From positions 1 to 64,000 of the forward strand of contig JAGIAH010000015.1 in the NCBI GenBank assembly GCA_017744915.1: a DNA stretch of 64,000 bases, in the 5' to 3' direction. Within the stretch, counting starts at the first letter, position 1, and each line of letters starts with the position of its first letter. This DNA comes from Agrobacterium tumefaciens. GTDB lineage: Bacteria > Pseudomonadota > Alphaproteobacteria > Rhizobiales > Rhizobiaceae. The position numbers and the translations under genes are program-made. Shown here piece by piece: positions 17,428 through 26,386 of this stretch. Under the pieces are notes generated by a model. It had not been told where the DNA came from and searched no databases. It saw only the letters and a list, made by a program, of their open reading frames with translations.

Positions 17428-17794
17428 TGAGCGCATCATCAGGGTTGCGGTTGGCCTCCAGCCAGTCGATATCCGCGCGCAGAGCCTTGTTCATCCGCTC
17501 TTCCATGCCGCGATAACGCTCCAGCAATTCAGCGCCGAAGGCGGTCAGAGCCGCGCCGCCGCCCTGCTTGCCGCCGCGCTGGGATTCGATCACCGGCTGC
17601 CGGAACATGTGGTTCAGCGCATCCACCAGCAGCCATGCCCGGCGATAGGACATATCCATCGCCCGCCCGGCGGCCGAGATCGACCCGGTCTCGACAATCA
17701 GCTCCATCAACTCGACCTTGCCGTGACCCAGACGCTCTCCGGGAGGGAAGTCGATGCGTAGGACAGGCTTCAGCAGCGGGCGTGTCTCGCTCAT
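17396..17794 (-). CDS. Short ModE-type molybdate regulator (HTH only)
   Basis: 132 aa. It carries the ModE N-terminal winged helix ([20 protein letters not shown], then [20 protein letters not shown] and the family [15 protein letters not shown]) but no C-terminal MOP domains, which in E. coli ModE sense molybdate. One-domain ModE-like proteins occur in several alphaproteobacteria. It is convergent to modC with a 32-base overlap and begins three bases after the P1 peptidase stop, so it may be transcribed with that gene. It probably acts at the modA operators, but how it senses molybdate is unclear. Confidence 0.85.
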   Translation of the reverse strand: MSETRPLLKPVLRIDFPPGERLGHGKVELMELIVETGSISAAGRAMDMSYRRAWLLVDALNHMFRQPVIESQRGGKQGGGAALTAFGAELLERYRGMEERMNKALRADIDWLEANRNPDDALINRDREPPTL

Positions 17795-17797
17795 GGT

Positions 17798-18802
17798 TCA
17801 AACACCCCGGCCATGAATGTCACGATAGGCCTTTTGTGCGCCCGCCACCGGCAGCGCCTTGGCCTCATAGACCCCGCGCGCCACCGCCCGCGCCATCACG
17901 ATTGTCGCGAGATAGCAGAGTTCGGCGAAGTGAGCGCCACCCTCAAGCGGTTTGTCGCCAGTCGCGGCCGCGAACATGGTGTCGCCATCGCTCGGCAGAT
18001 GGGCGGGAAGCACGGCGCGCGCCAACCCATCATGCGCCATGATGGAGAGGCGGTGGGCCTGCGCCTTGGTGAGTATGGCGTCCGTCACCACTGCGCCGAT
18101 TGTCGTCGCGGTGAGATTGACGCCCTTGAGGCGCAATGCGGTATCATCCGCTGAAAAACGATCCGGAAAACCGCAATCGCCAAATTCGCCGTCAGCCTCA
18201 AAAGGCGCGGACCAGAAATGGCGGCTCGCGCCGACGGTGGCGGAGCCCAGCGCGTTGACGGCAACGATTGCCGCCACTTTGTATCCACCGGAACTGACGG
18301 CACTTGCCGAACCAAGCCCGCCTTTGAAAGTGGCCGTGGTCGCCCCCGTTCCGGCACCAACCGTTCCTAACGCGAAGGGGGCAGCGTGCGCCGCCTTGAA
18401 GGCCGCATATCCCATCTCGCGATAGGGCGAATGCAGCCCCCAATCCTTGTTCCCGCCGTTCAGCAGATCCATCAGGATCGCCTGCGGCACGATGGGCACG
18501 CGGGTGGAGCCCACCTGCAGGCCACGGCCGATCTCCCGCAAACCGGCCTGAACGCCACCCGCCGCATCCAGCCCGAAGGCCGAACCACCGGAGAGCACCA
18601 ATGCGTCCACCGTCTCCACGGTCATGGCCGGGTCCAGCAGACCGGTATCGCGTCCACCGGGCGCACCACCAAGAACCGAACCGGAGGCGATGGCGGGCTT
18701 TTCGAAAACAATCGCCGTAACGCCGGAGCCGAGGGTAAGATCGGTGACATTACCGACCGAAACGCCGTCGATATCCGTGAGAAGATTGTTGCGTGCCGCC
18801 AT
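17798..18802 (-). CDS. P1 (S58) family N-terminal-nucleophile hydrolase, NylC-like
   Basis: 334 aa, related to DmpA L-aminopeptidase and nylon-oligomer hydrolase NylC. Such proteins cleave themselves, and the new N-terminal residue becomes the nucleophile. Visible family blocks are LVLSGGSAFGLDAAGGV, GTVGAGTGATT and TATTIGAVVTDAILTKAQAH (residues about 231-250). The last corresponds to the NylC cleavage region, so a Thr near residue 233 is the likely nucleophile; this assignment is by eye. Start ATG 18802 follows AAGGGAAA. A longer in-frame start at 18850 is less likely. The substrate is unknown. Confidence 0.82.
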   Translation of the reverse strand: MAARNNLLTDIDGVSVGNVTDLTLGSGVTAIVFEKPAIASGSVLGGAPGGRDTGLLDPAMTVETVDALVLSGGSAFGLDAAGGVQAGLREIGRGLQVGSTRVPIVPQAILMDLLNGGNKDWGLHSPYREMGYAAFKAAHAAPFALGTVGAGTGATTATFKGGLGSASAVSSGGYKVAAIVAVNALGSATVGASRHFWSAPFEADGEFGDCGFPDRFSADDTALRLKGVNLTATTIGAVVTDAILTKAQAHRLSIMAHDGLARAVLPAHLPSDGDTMFAAATGDKPLEGGAHFAELCYLATIVMARAVARGVYEAKALPVAGAQKAYRDIHGRGV

Positions 18803-18887
18803 GCCGTTTCCCTTTTCTTTCGGTATCCCGCCGCCACGGCGCACTGTCAACGCAAAAGACCTGCCCGCCTTCGGCCGAAAGCCGCTA

Positions 18888-19661
18888 TCAGGAGAAAACC
18901 GCAGTGCCGATCACGGGTGTCGAAGGCACCGCCATATCCCTCGGCTCCAGCGGACCGGACCTGAAAGCCTGGTGGCCGGCCTCAATGGCACTGGCGAAAG
19001 CCGCCGCCATTCCGACAGGATCACCCGCGCCCGCAACCGCCGTGTTGAGAAGAACGGCATCGTAACCAAGCTCCATCACGGTCACCGCGTGCGATGGCCG
19101 GCCAATACCGGCATCGACGATCAGCGGCACCTCGGGAAATCGCGCCCGCATCGATTTCAGCGCCATCAGATTGAGCGGCCCCATGGCGCTGCCGATCGGC
19201 GCGCACCAGGGCATCAGCACCCTGCAGCCCGCCTCCAGCAGCTTTTCACCAACAACAAGATCGTCGGTCGTATAGGGGAAGACCTCGAAACCCTCCTCGC
19301 AGAGAATCTTGGCCGCTTCGACCAGCGCAAAGACATCGGGCTGCAAGGTATCGTGATGGCCGATGACTTCGAGTTTGATCCAGTTGGTGCGGAACACCTC
19401 CCGCGCCATCTTCGCCGTCAGCACCGCTTCCTTGACGGTATGGCAACCGGCCGTATTGGGGAGAATATGCCGGTCCAGTTCGCGGACCAGCTCGAAAAAC
19501 TGACCGCCCTTCTTAGCCCCCGCCATTTCCCGGCGCAGCGAAATCGTCAGGATATCCGTGTTGCTCGCCCGCACCGCATCCGCGAGCACCGCGGGAGACG
19601 GATAACGCGCCGTGCCGAGCAGAAGACGGGACGAGACCTCGCGGCCATAAAGTGTCAGCAT
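18888..19661 (-). CDS. thiG: Thiazole synthase ThiG
   Basis: 257 aa, a TIM-barrel enzyme that builds the thiazole phosphate of thiamin from DXP, dehydroglycine and ThiS thiocarboxylate. The segment WIKLEVIG holds the Schiff-base Lys, and [20 protein letters not shown] and [13 protein letters not shown] form the phosphate site. It is last in thiC-thiO-thiS-thiG and starts five bases after thiS. In other rhizobia thiE commonly follows; here the next gene is an unrelated hydrolase. Confidence 0.95.
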   Translation of the reverse strand: MLTLYGREVSSRLLLGTARYPSPAVLADAVRASNTDILTISLRREMAGAKKGGQFFELVRELDRHILPNTAGCHTVKEAVLTAKMAREVFRTNWIKLEVIGHHDTLQPDVFALVEAAKILCEEGFEVFPYTTDDLVVGEKLLEAGCRVLMPWCAPIGSAMGPLNLMALKSMRARFPEVPLIVDAGIGRPSHAVTVMELGYDAVLLNTAVAGAGDPVGMAAAFASAIEAGHQAFRSGPLEPRDMAVPSTPVIGTAVFS

Positions 19662-19665
19662 GGTT

Positions 19666-19863
19666 TCAGCCTCCCTGCATCGGCGAGAGGATTTCGACGC
19701 GATCGAAAGCCTTCAGCACGTAACCGGCACGCTCTTCCGAATGCACCAGATCGCCGTTTACTGCCGTCGCCAGCCATTCGCCTTCATATTCGAGGCTGGC
19801 GAGCAGACCGGCCAGCGTCTCAGTGGCGAGATCAAGCTCGTCGCCATTCACCAGAAGTTTCAT
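19666..19863 (-). CDS. thiS: Sulfur carrier protein ThiS
   Basis: A 65-aa ubiquitin-fold carrier. Its C-terminal Gly-Gly (SPMQGG) is adenylated and thiocarboxylated to donate sulfur to ThiG. The start [12 protein letters not shown] has AAGGAA upstream. The first 32 bases overlap the end of thiO, so translation is probably coupled. Confidence 0.92.
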   Translation of the reverse strand: MKLLVNGDELDLATETLAGLLASLEYEGEWLATAVNGDLVHSEERAGYVLKAFDRVEILSPMQGG

Positions 19864-20836
19864 GATCCTGTTCCTTGTAAGAGAGAGTTTCGCAGACGAT
19901 TCCGGCTGCCTGCCGCGCCATGGCCGGCGAAAGCAGAAAGCCGTGCCGGTGCGCGCCGTTGATGAAGATGGTTCGGCCATCCTCGGTGACCTTCGGCAGA
20001 TTATCGGGATAAGCCGGCCGCACGCCCGTGCCGGTTTCGATGATTTCCGCCTCCGCAAAGGCCGGATGAACGGCATAGGCGGCATTGAGGAATTCCATCA
20101 TCGAGCGGGCGGAAATGGCTCCCTTGTCCTCCGTCTCGATCATCGTCGCACCCACCATGAAGCGGCCGGGCTCGCGCGGCACGATGTAAAGCGGAATGCG
20201 CGGATGCAGCAGCCGGATGGGGCAGGAAAGGGAAACCTCCCGCGTGGCGAGGTAGAGCATTTCCCCCCGCACACCACGAAGACGGGGAATCTTGCCCACC
20301 GCCGCAGGCCCGGTGCAATCCACAACCCGTTCGAACGACCGTTCATCCACGAGGACACCCATATGAAACCGGACACCCATGGCGCAAAGCCGCCGATACA
20401 GCGATGCTAGTGCAAGACGCGGATCGAGATGGCCCTCATCGGCAAAATAGAGCCCGGACCGGAAGCGGCCGGCAAGATCAGGCTCCAGATCGGCGATCTC
20501 AGCCTCACCCACCCATCGATAGCCGCTGGTCCTCGATGCAAAACGTGAAAGCTCCACCTTGTCACGGGCAGGCGCGACGACCAGCGTGCCGTTGCGGACC
20601 ACAAGGCCGGGTGTCGCTTCATCCCACCAGTCGAGTGCCGCCTTGCCGAGCGTCAGAACCGCCTCGTCCGCACTTTCACGCTCGCACCAGGGCGCCAGCA
20701 TGCCGCCCGCATAAAAGGACGCACCACGAGAGGGTTCGGCATTGCGCTCGCAAACCTCCACGGTGACCCCACCCCGTGCCAGCTCGAAGGCCGCCGTCAG
20801 TCCGGCGACCCCCGTTCCCTTGACAAGAACACGCAT
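19832..20836 (-). CDS. thiO: Glycine oxidase ThiO
   Basis: A 334-aa FAD enzyme that oxidises glycine to dehydroglycine (iminoacetate) for the thiazole synthase. The N-terminal Rossmann motif VKGTGVAGLTAAFELARGG is typical, and the C-terminal region YPDNLPKVTEDGRTIFINGA with GHRHGF-like FAD contacts fits DAO/ThiO. Start ATG 20836 lies one base after the thiC stop codon; the frame is open far upstream but inside thiC. Confidence 0.92.
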   Translation of the reverse strand: MRVLVKGTGVAGLTAAFELARGGVTVEVCERNAEPSRGASFYAGGMLAPWCERESADEAVLTLGKAALDWWDEATPGLVVRNGTLVVAPARDKVELSRFASRTSGYRWVGEAEIADLEPDLAGRFRSGLYFADEGHLDPRLALASLYRRLCAMGVRFHMGVLVDERSFERVVDCTGPAAVGKIPRLRGVRGEMLYLATREVSLSCPIRLLHPRIPLYIVPREPGRFMVGATMIETEDKGAISARSMMEFLNAAYAVHPAFAEAEIIETGTGVRPAYPDNLPKVTEDGRTIFINGAHRHGFLLSPAMARQAAGIVCETLSYKEQDHETSGEWRRA

Positions 20837-20837
20837 T

Positions 20838-22862
<2,025 letters not shown>

Positions 22863-23050
22863 AATGACCACAGCAAAAAACACCGCTCGGCTTTTGTCAA
22901 GGCCGCCGATCAACGCTTGGCAAAGGTGCGGGAATGGCGCATGCTGCCGTTAGTTGTAATTAACCTAACGGTTTAGGCGAATATTATCGTTTGCCACGTA
23001 ACGATAAGCACAAACCATCCTGATGTGAAATTCATGGGAGATACGTCGGA
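22863..23050. promoter_or_regulatory. Divergent promoter region between thiC and the carrier-protein operon
   Basis: This region must hold the promoters for the leftward thi operon and the rightward carrier-protein operon. The notable element is an inverted repeat CCGTTAG-N11-CTAACGG at 22947-22971, 80 bases ahead of the carrier-protein start, with a TAATTA centre and an overlapping CCTAA/TTAGG pair (22964-22977). It looks like a regulator operator; no regulator gene is adjacent. Confidence 0.45.
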
Positions 23051-23302
23051 ATGAATGCGACTATACGTGAAATACTGGCCAAATTCGGCCAGCTTCCAAC
23101 CCCTGTCGATACGATTGCAGATGAGGCCGATCTTTATGCGGCGGGCCTCTCTTCCTTCGCATCCGTGCAATTGATGCTGGGTATCGAAGAAGCTTTCGAT
23201 ATAGAATTTCCCGATAATCTGCTGAACCGCAAGTCTTTCGCCAGCATCAAGGCCATTGAAGACACCGTTAAGCTCATTCTGGATGGTAAAGAGGCAGCCT
23301 GA
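23051..23302 (+). CDS. Stand-alone acyl/peptidyl carrier protein
   Basis: An 83-aa carrier protein. The attachment site reads AAGLSSFASVQLML, with Ser35 as the expected 4'-phosphopantetheine Ser; the usual Asp before it is Ser34. Helix II continues as GIEEAFDIEFPD, typical of carrier proteins. In A. tumefaciens and Bradyrhizobium homologous carrier proteins are loaded with an amino acid by the synthetase-like ligase encoded two genes downstream (reported by Mocibob and colleagues, from memory). Its stop overlaps the next start by one base (TGATG). Confidence 0.9.
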   Translation: MNATIREILAKFGQLPTPVDTIADEADLYAAGLSSFASVQLMLGIEEAFDIEFPDNLLNRKSFASIKAIEDTVKLILDGKEAA

Positions 23303-24483
23303 TGAACGTGACCGTTGCGCCGCAGGATGAAACTCTGTCCGCGCGCGCGGGCCGTGTCGCGGCAATTGCCGCCAAACATGCAGATGAGGTGGATGTCACC
23401 GGCCGCTTCCCTGAGGAAGCCGTCAATGCCTTGCGGCAGGAGCGCCTGCTCGGCATCCAGGTCCCTTCCTCGCTGGGCGGCGAAGGTACTTCCCTGCAGG
23501 AAATCGCCGATATCTGCGCCCGGCTCGGCCAGGCCTGTTCGGCAACCGCGATGATTTTCGCCATGCACCACATCAAGCTGTCGAGCCTGGTGGAACATGG
23601 CGTGGAAAGCACCTGGCATCCGGGCTTCATGCGCCGCGTTGCCGGCGAACAGCTTCTGCTCGGCTCCGCCACCACCGAAGGCGGCATCGGCGGCAATCTG
23701 CGCAACTCCATCTGCGCGATCGAAGTCGAGGGTGATTCCTGCCGGCTGGAAAAGGATGCCACCGTCATTTCCTATGGCAGCAATGCCGACGCCATCCTCA
23801 TCACCTCGCGCGCCCACAAGGATGCCGCGCCCGCCGATCAGGTGATGACCGTGTTTCTGAAAAACCAGTACACGCTTGAGAAGACCCATGTCTGGGATAC
23901 GCTCGGCATGCGTGGCACCTGTTCGGACGGTTTCCTGTTCCGCGGCGAAGCGCCGGCGGCACAGATCTTCCCGAAGCCTTTCGCGGAAATCGCCGCACAA
24001 TCCATGCTGGCAAGCTCCCATCTCCTGTGGAGCGCCGTCTGGTATGGCATTGCCTCGGACGCCGTGTTGCGCGCCCAATCCTTCGTCAGAGCCGCAGCGC
24101 GCAAATCGCCCGGCACCGCCCCTCCGGGCGCCATCCGCCTTGCGGAAGTCTCCACAAAGCTGCAGGTGGTGAAATCCAACATCATTGCCGGCATCAAGGC
24201 TTACGAGGACACCAAGAGCGACCCGGAAAAGCTGATGTCGATGGCCTTTGCGGTGGCCATGAATAATGTGAAGATCTGCTCTTCGGAAACCATTCTCGAG
24301 ATCATCGACCATGCCATGCTGGTCTGCGGCATCATGGGCTACAAGAACGGCACGCCCTACAGCCTCGGCCGGCATCTGCGCGACGCGCATTCCGCCCGGC
24401 TGATGATTTCCAACGACCGTATTCTCGGCAATTCCGCCAATCTCCTGCTGGTTCACAAGCAGGACACCAGCCTCTTGGGATAA
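23302..24483 (+). CDS. Acyl-CoA-dehydrogenase-like flavoprotein
   Basis: 393 aa with the three acyl-CoA dehydrogenase domains: a helical N-terminal part ([20 protein letters not shown]), a beta domain ([16 protein letters not shown], the usual FAD/substrate strand) and a C-terminal four-helix bundle ending [18 protein letters not shown]. In ordinary members that last segment reads RLMEGTSE or IYEGTS with the catalytic Glu; here the aligned position is Ile369, so the standard base is missing. It lies between the carrier protein and its ligase, so its likely substrate is the aminoacyl-carrier protein or a later intermediate. The reaction is unknown; other members without the Glu include flavin monooxygenases. 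Confidence 0.85.
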   Translation: MNVTVAPQDETLSARAGRVAAIAAKHADEVDVTGRFPEEAVNALRQERLLGIQVPSSLGGEGTSLQEIADICARLGQACSATAMIFAMHHIKLSSLVEHGVESTWHPGFMRRVAGEQLLLGSATTEGGIGGNLRNSICAIEVEGDSCRLEKDATVISYGSNADAILITSRAHKDAAPADQVMTVFLKNQYTLEKTHVWDTLGMRGTCSDGFLFRGEAPAAQIFPKPFAEIAAQSMLASSHLLWSAVWYGIASDAVLRAQSFVRAAARKSPGTAPPGAIRLAEVSTKLQVVKSNIIAGIKAYEDTKSDPEKLMSMAFAVAMNNVKICSSETILEIIDHAMLVCGIMGYKNGTPYSLGRHLRDAHSARLMISNDRILGNSANLLLVHKQDTSLLG

Positions 24484-24487
24484 GACC

Positions 24488-25396
24488 ATGGACATGCAAA
24501 CATCGTTTCTTGATCGACTGTTCGAAGAAGGCCTGCTGATTGAAACGGGTGTGGACGGTCTTTATGGGCGCAGCGGCCAGTTCGAGGACGTGATTGCCGC
24601 CTTCGAGCGGCTGATCGACCGCACCGGTGGCGCCGACGGCGCCGAAGCAATCCGCTTTCCGCCCGGCATCAACCGCGCCTATTTCGAAAAGAGCGGTTAC
24701 ATGAAGAGCTTCCCGCAGCTCGCCGGCACGGTCCATTCCTTCTGCGGCTGCGAACTTGATCATGTCAGCCTGCTGAAAACCATGGATGAGGGCGGCGACT
24801 GGACCAAGGACCAGAAAGCCACCGACATCGTGCTGACGCCGGCGGCCTGCTACCCGCTTTATCCGACGATCGCCAAGCGCGGCGCCCTGCCGGCCGGTGG
24901 CGGCCTCTATGACATCCAGTCCTATTGCTTCCGCCATGAACCTTCCAAGGACCCCGCCCGCCAGCAGCTTTTCCGCATGCGCGAATATGTCTGCATGGGC
25001 ACGGAGGCCGATGTTACCGAATTCCGCCAGAGCTGGATGGATCGAGGCGTGGAAATGATGAAAGCGGTCGGGCTCGACGTTACGATCGATGTCGCCAACG
25101 ATCCCTTCTTCGGCCGCGCTGGCAAGATGCTGGCCAACAACCAGCGCGACCAGAACCTGAAATTCGAACTCTTGATCCCGGTCACCTCAACGACCAGCCC
25201 GACGGCCTGCATGAGCTTCAATTACCATCAGGATGCGTTCGGCCAGAAATGGGGTCTCAACCTCCAGAATGGCGATGTCGCCCACACCGCCTGCGTCGGT
25301 TTCGGGCTGGAGCGCATCGCGCTGGCCCTGTTTGCGCATCACGGTCTCGACGTGAAGAAATGGCCTGCAAAGGTCGTGGAAACCCTCTGGGGCTGA
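24488..25396 (+). CDS. Amino acid:[carrier protein] ligase (aaRS-like)
   Basis: 302 aa, a class II synthetase core related to the atypical archaeal seryl-tRNA synthetases but without a tRNA-binding domain. It activates an amino acid with ATP and transfers it to phosphopantetheine of the adjacent carrier protein. Motif 2 is [20 protein letters not shown] and motif 3 is [12 protein letters not shown]. The expected zinc ligands are Cys121 (AACYPLYP), Glu166 (MREYVC) and Cys269 (HTACVGFG), ten positions below those I recall for the Bradyrhizobium enzyme (131, 176, 279). The gene order matches A. tumefaciens Atu2571-Atu2573, where glycine is the reported substrate; the specificity here is inferred from that. 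Confidence 0.92.
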   Translation: MDMQTSFLDRLFEEGLLIETGVDGLYGRSGQFEDVIAAFERLIDRTGGADGAEAIRFPPGINRAYFEKSGYMKSFPQLAGTVHSFCGCELDHVSLLKTMDEGGDWTKDQKATDIVLTPAACYPLYPTIAKRGALPAGGGLYDIQSYCFRHEPSKDPARQQLFRMREYVCMGTEADVTEFRQSWMDRGVEMMKAVGLDVTIDVANDPFFGRAGKMLANNQRDQNLKFELLIPVTSTTSPTACMSFNYHQDAFGQKWGLNLQNGDVAHTACVGFGLERIALALFAHHGLDVKKWPAKVVETLWG

Positions 25397-25402
25397 TTAT
25401 CC

Positions 25403-26386
25403 ATGCGGCAGATTTTTCCGGGCCTCGATCCCAAAAACTATGTGCAGCATCCGCTTCATTCCTCGGAAAGAATGTGGCCGGAGACCAATTGCTACATCGA
25501 TTTATGGATCGAGGTACTGGCCTCGAAAGGCTTATCCCCGGAAGCCATGTTCGGTTTCACCCTGACGCAGGATTTCGAAGGTGACCAGTTCACCTTTTTC
25601 AAGGTGCCGCTGGAAGACCTCGAAGCCCTTTATGGCGTTCGCGCCACCGAACTTGCGATCTTCGATAAGGTGGAAGACCACATCGAGGCGCAGCTGGAGC
25701 GCGGCCGCATCTGCCTAATCGAGATGGACAGCTTCTATATGCCCGACACCCATGGGGTGGGCTACCAAAAGGAACACGGCAAGACCACCATCGCAATCAA
25801 CCGGCTCGATCTCGAAAAGCGCGAACTCGACTATTTCCACAACGCCGGCTTTTTCCATCTCTCCGGCGAGGACTTTGATGGGTTGTTCCAGCATCATCTG
25901 GCCGAGACCGACCCGCCTTTCCTGCCCTATACCGAATTTGCGAAATTCGCGGACGTCACTCCTTCTGCCGCGCATATTCGCAAGACGGCCGAACGGCTAC
26001 TGAAGTTTCATTTTTCCAGGCGCCCCTCCGTCAACCCGGTCCGGGCTTTTGCAAAAGTATTTCCGGCCCAGGTGGAAAAGGTCGCCGACAGACCCTTCGG
26101 CTTCTTCCACAAATACGCGTTCAATACGCTGCGGCAGCTCGGCGCCAATTTCGAACTGGCGGCAAGCCACTTCGAATGGCTGGATGCGGATGGTTTTTCG
26201 GAAGCGAGAGACCACGCGCTCAAGATCTCGGAGGTTGCCAAGACCGTGCAGTTCCAGCTTGCCCGCGCCGTCACCCGCCGTAAATTCGATGCGCTGGCCA
26301 CCGTGCTCGATCCGGCCGCGGATGCATGGGATGGTTTGATGGAAAGCCTTGGCGAAAAACTGTCCAATGCCAGCGAGGCCGCGTGA
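25403..26386 (+). CDS. DUF1839 protein, putative Cys-dependent aminoacyltransferase
   Basis: 327 aa, soluble, no signal peptide, DUF1839 family. The N-terminal half has WPETNCYIDLWIEVLASKGL (Cys30), then FEGDQFTFFKVP, then IEMDSFYMPDTHGVGYQKEH (Asp109, His117, His125) and the strand HGKTTIAIN. This order of an early Cys, a D-S-F-Y-x-P loop and a following His recalls the papain-like BtrH N-terminal family, in which BtrH transfers an acyl group from a carrier protein to an aminoglycoside. I infer, without a structure or search, that it may move the amino acid from the carrier protein to an acceptor. The C-terminal 150 residues are helical. Its stop overlaps the next start (GTGA). Confidence 0.75.
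   Translation: MRQIFPGLDPKNYVQHPLHSSERMWPETNCYIDLWIEVLASKGLSPEAMFGFTLTQDFEGDQFTFFKVPLEDLEALYGVRATELAIFDKVEDHIEAQLERGRICLIEMDSFYMPDTHGVGYQKEHGKTTIAINRLDLEKRELDYFHNAGFFHLSGEDFDGLFQHHLAETDPPFLPYTEFAKFADVTPSAAHIRKTAERLLKFHFSRRPSVNPVRAFAKVFPAQVEKVADRPFGFFHKYAFNTLRQLGANFELAASHFEWLDADGFSEARDHALKISEVAKTVQFQLARAVTRRKFDALATVLDPAADAWDGLMESLGEKLSNASEAA

Noticed and set aside
24488..25396. Calling the ligase a seryl- or glycyl-tRNA synthetase
   Set aside because: It has the catalytic core and zinc ligands but no tRNA-binding domain, and it is next to a carrier protein.
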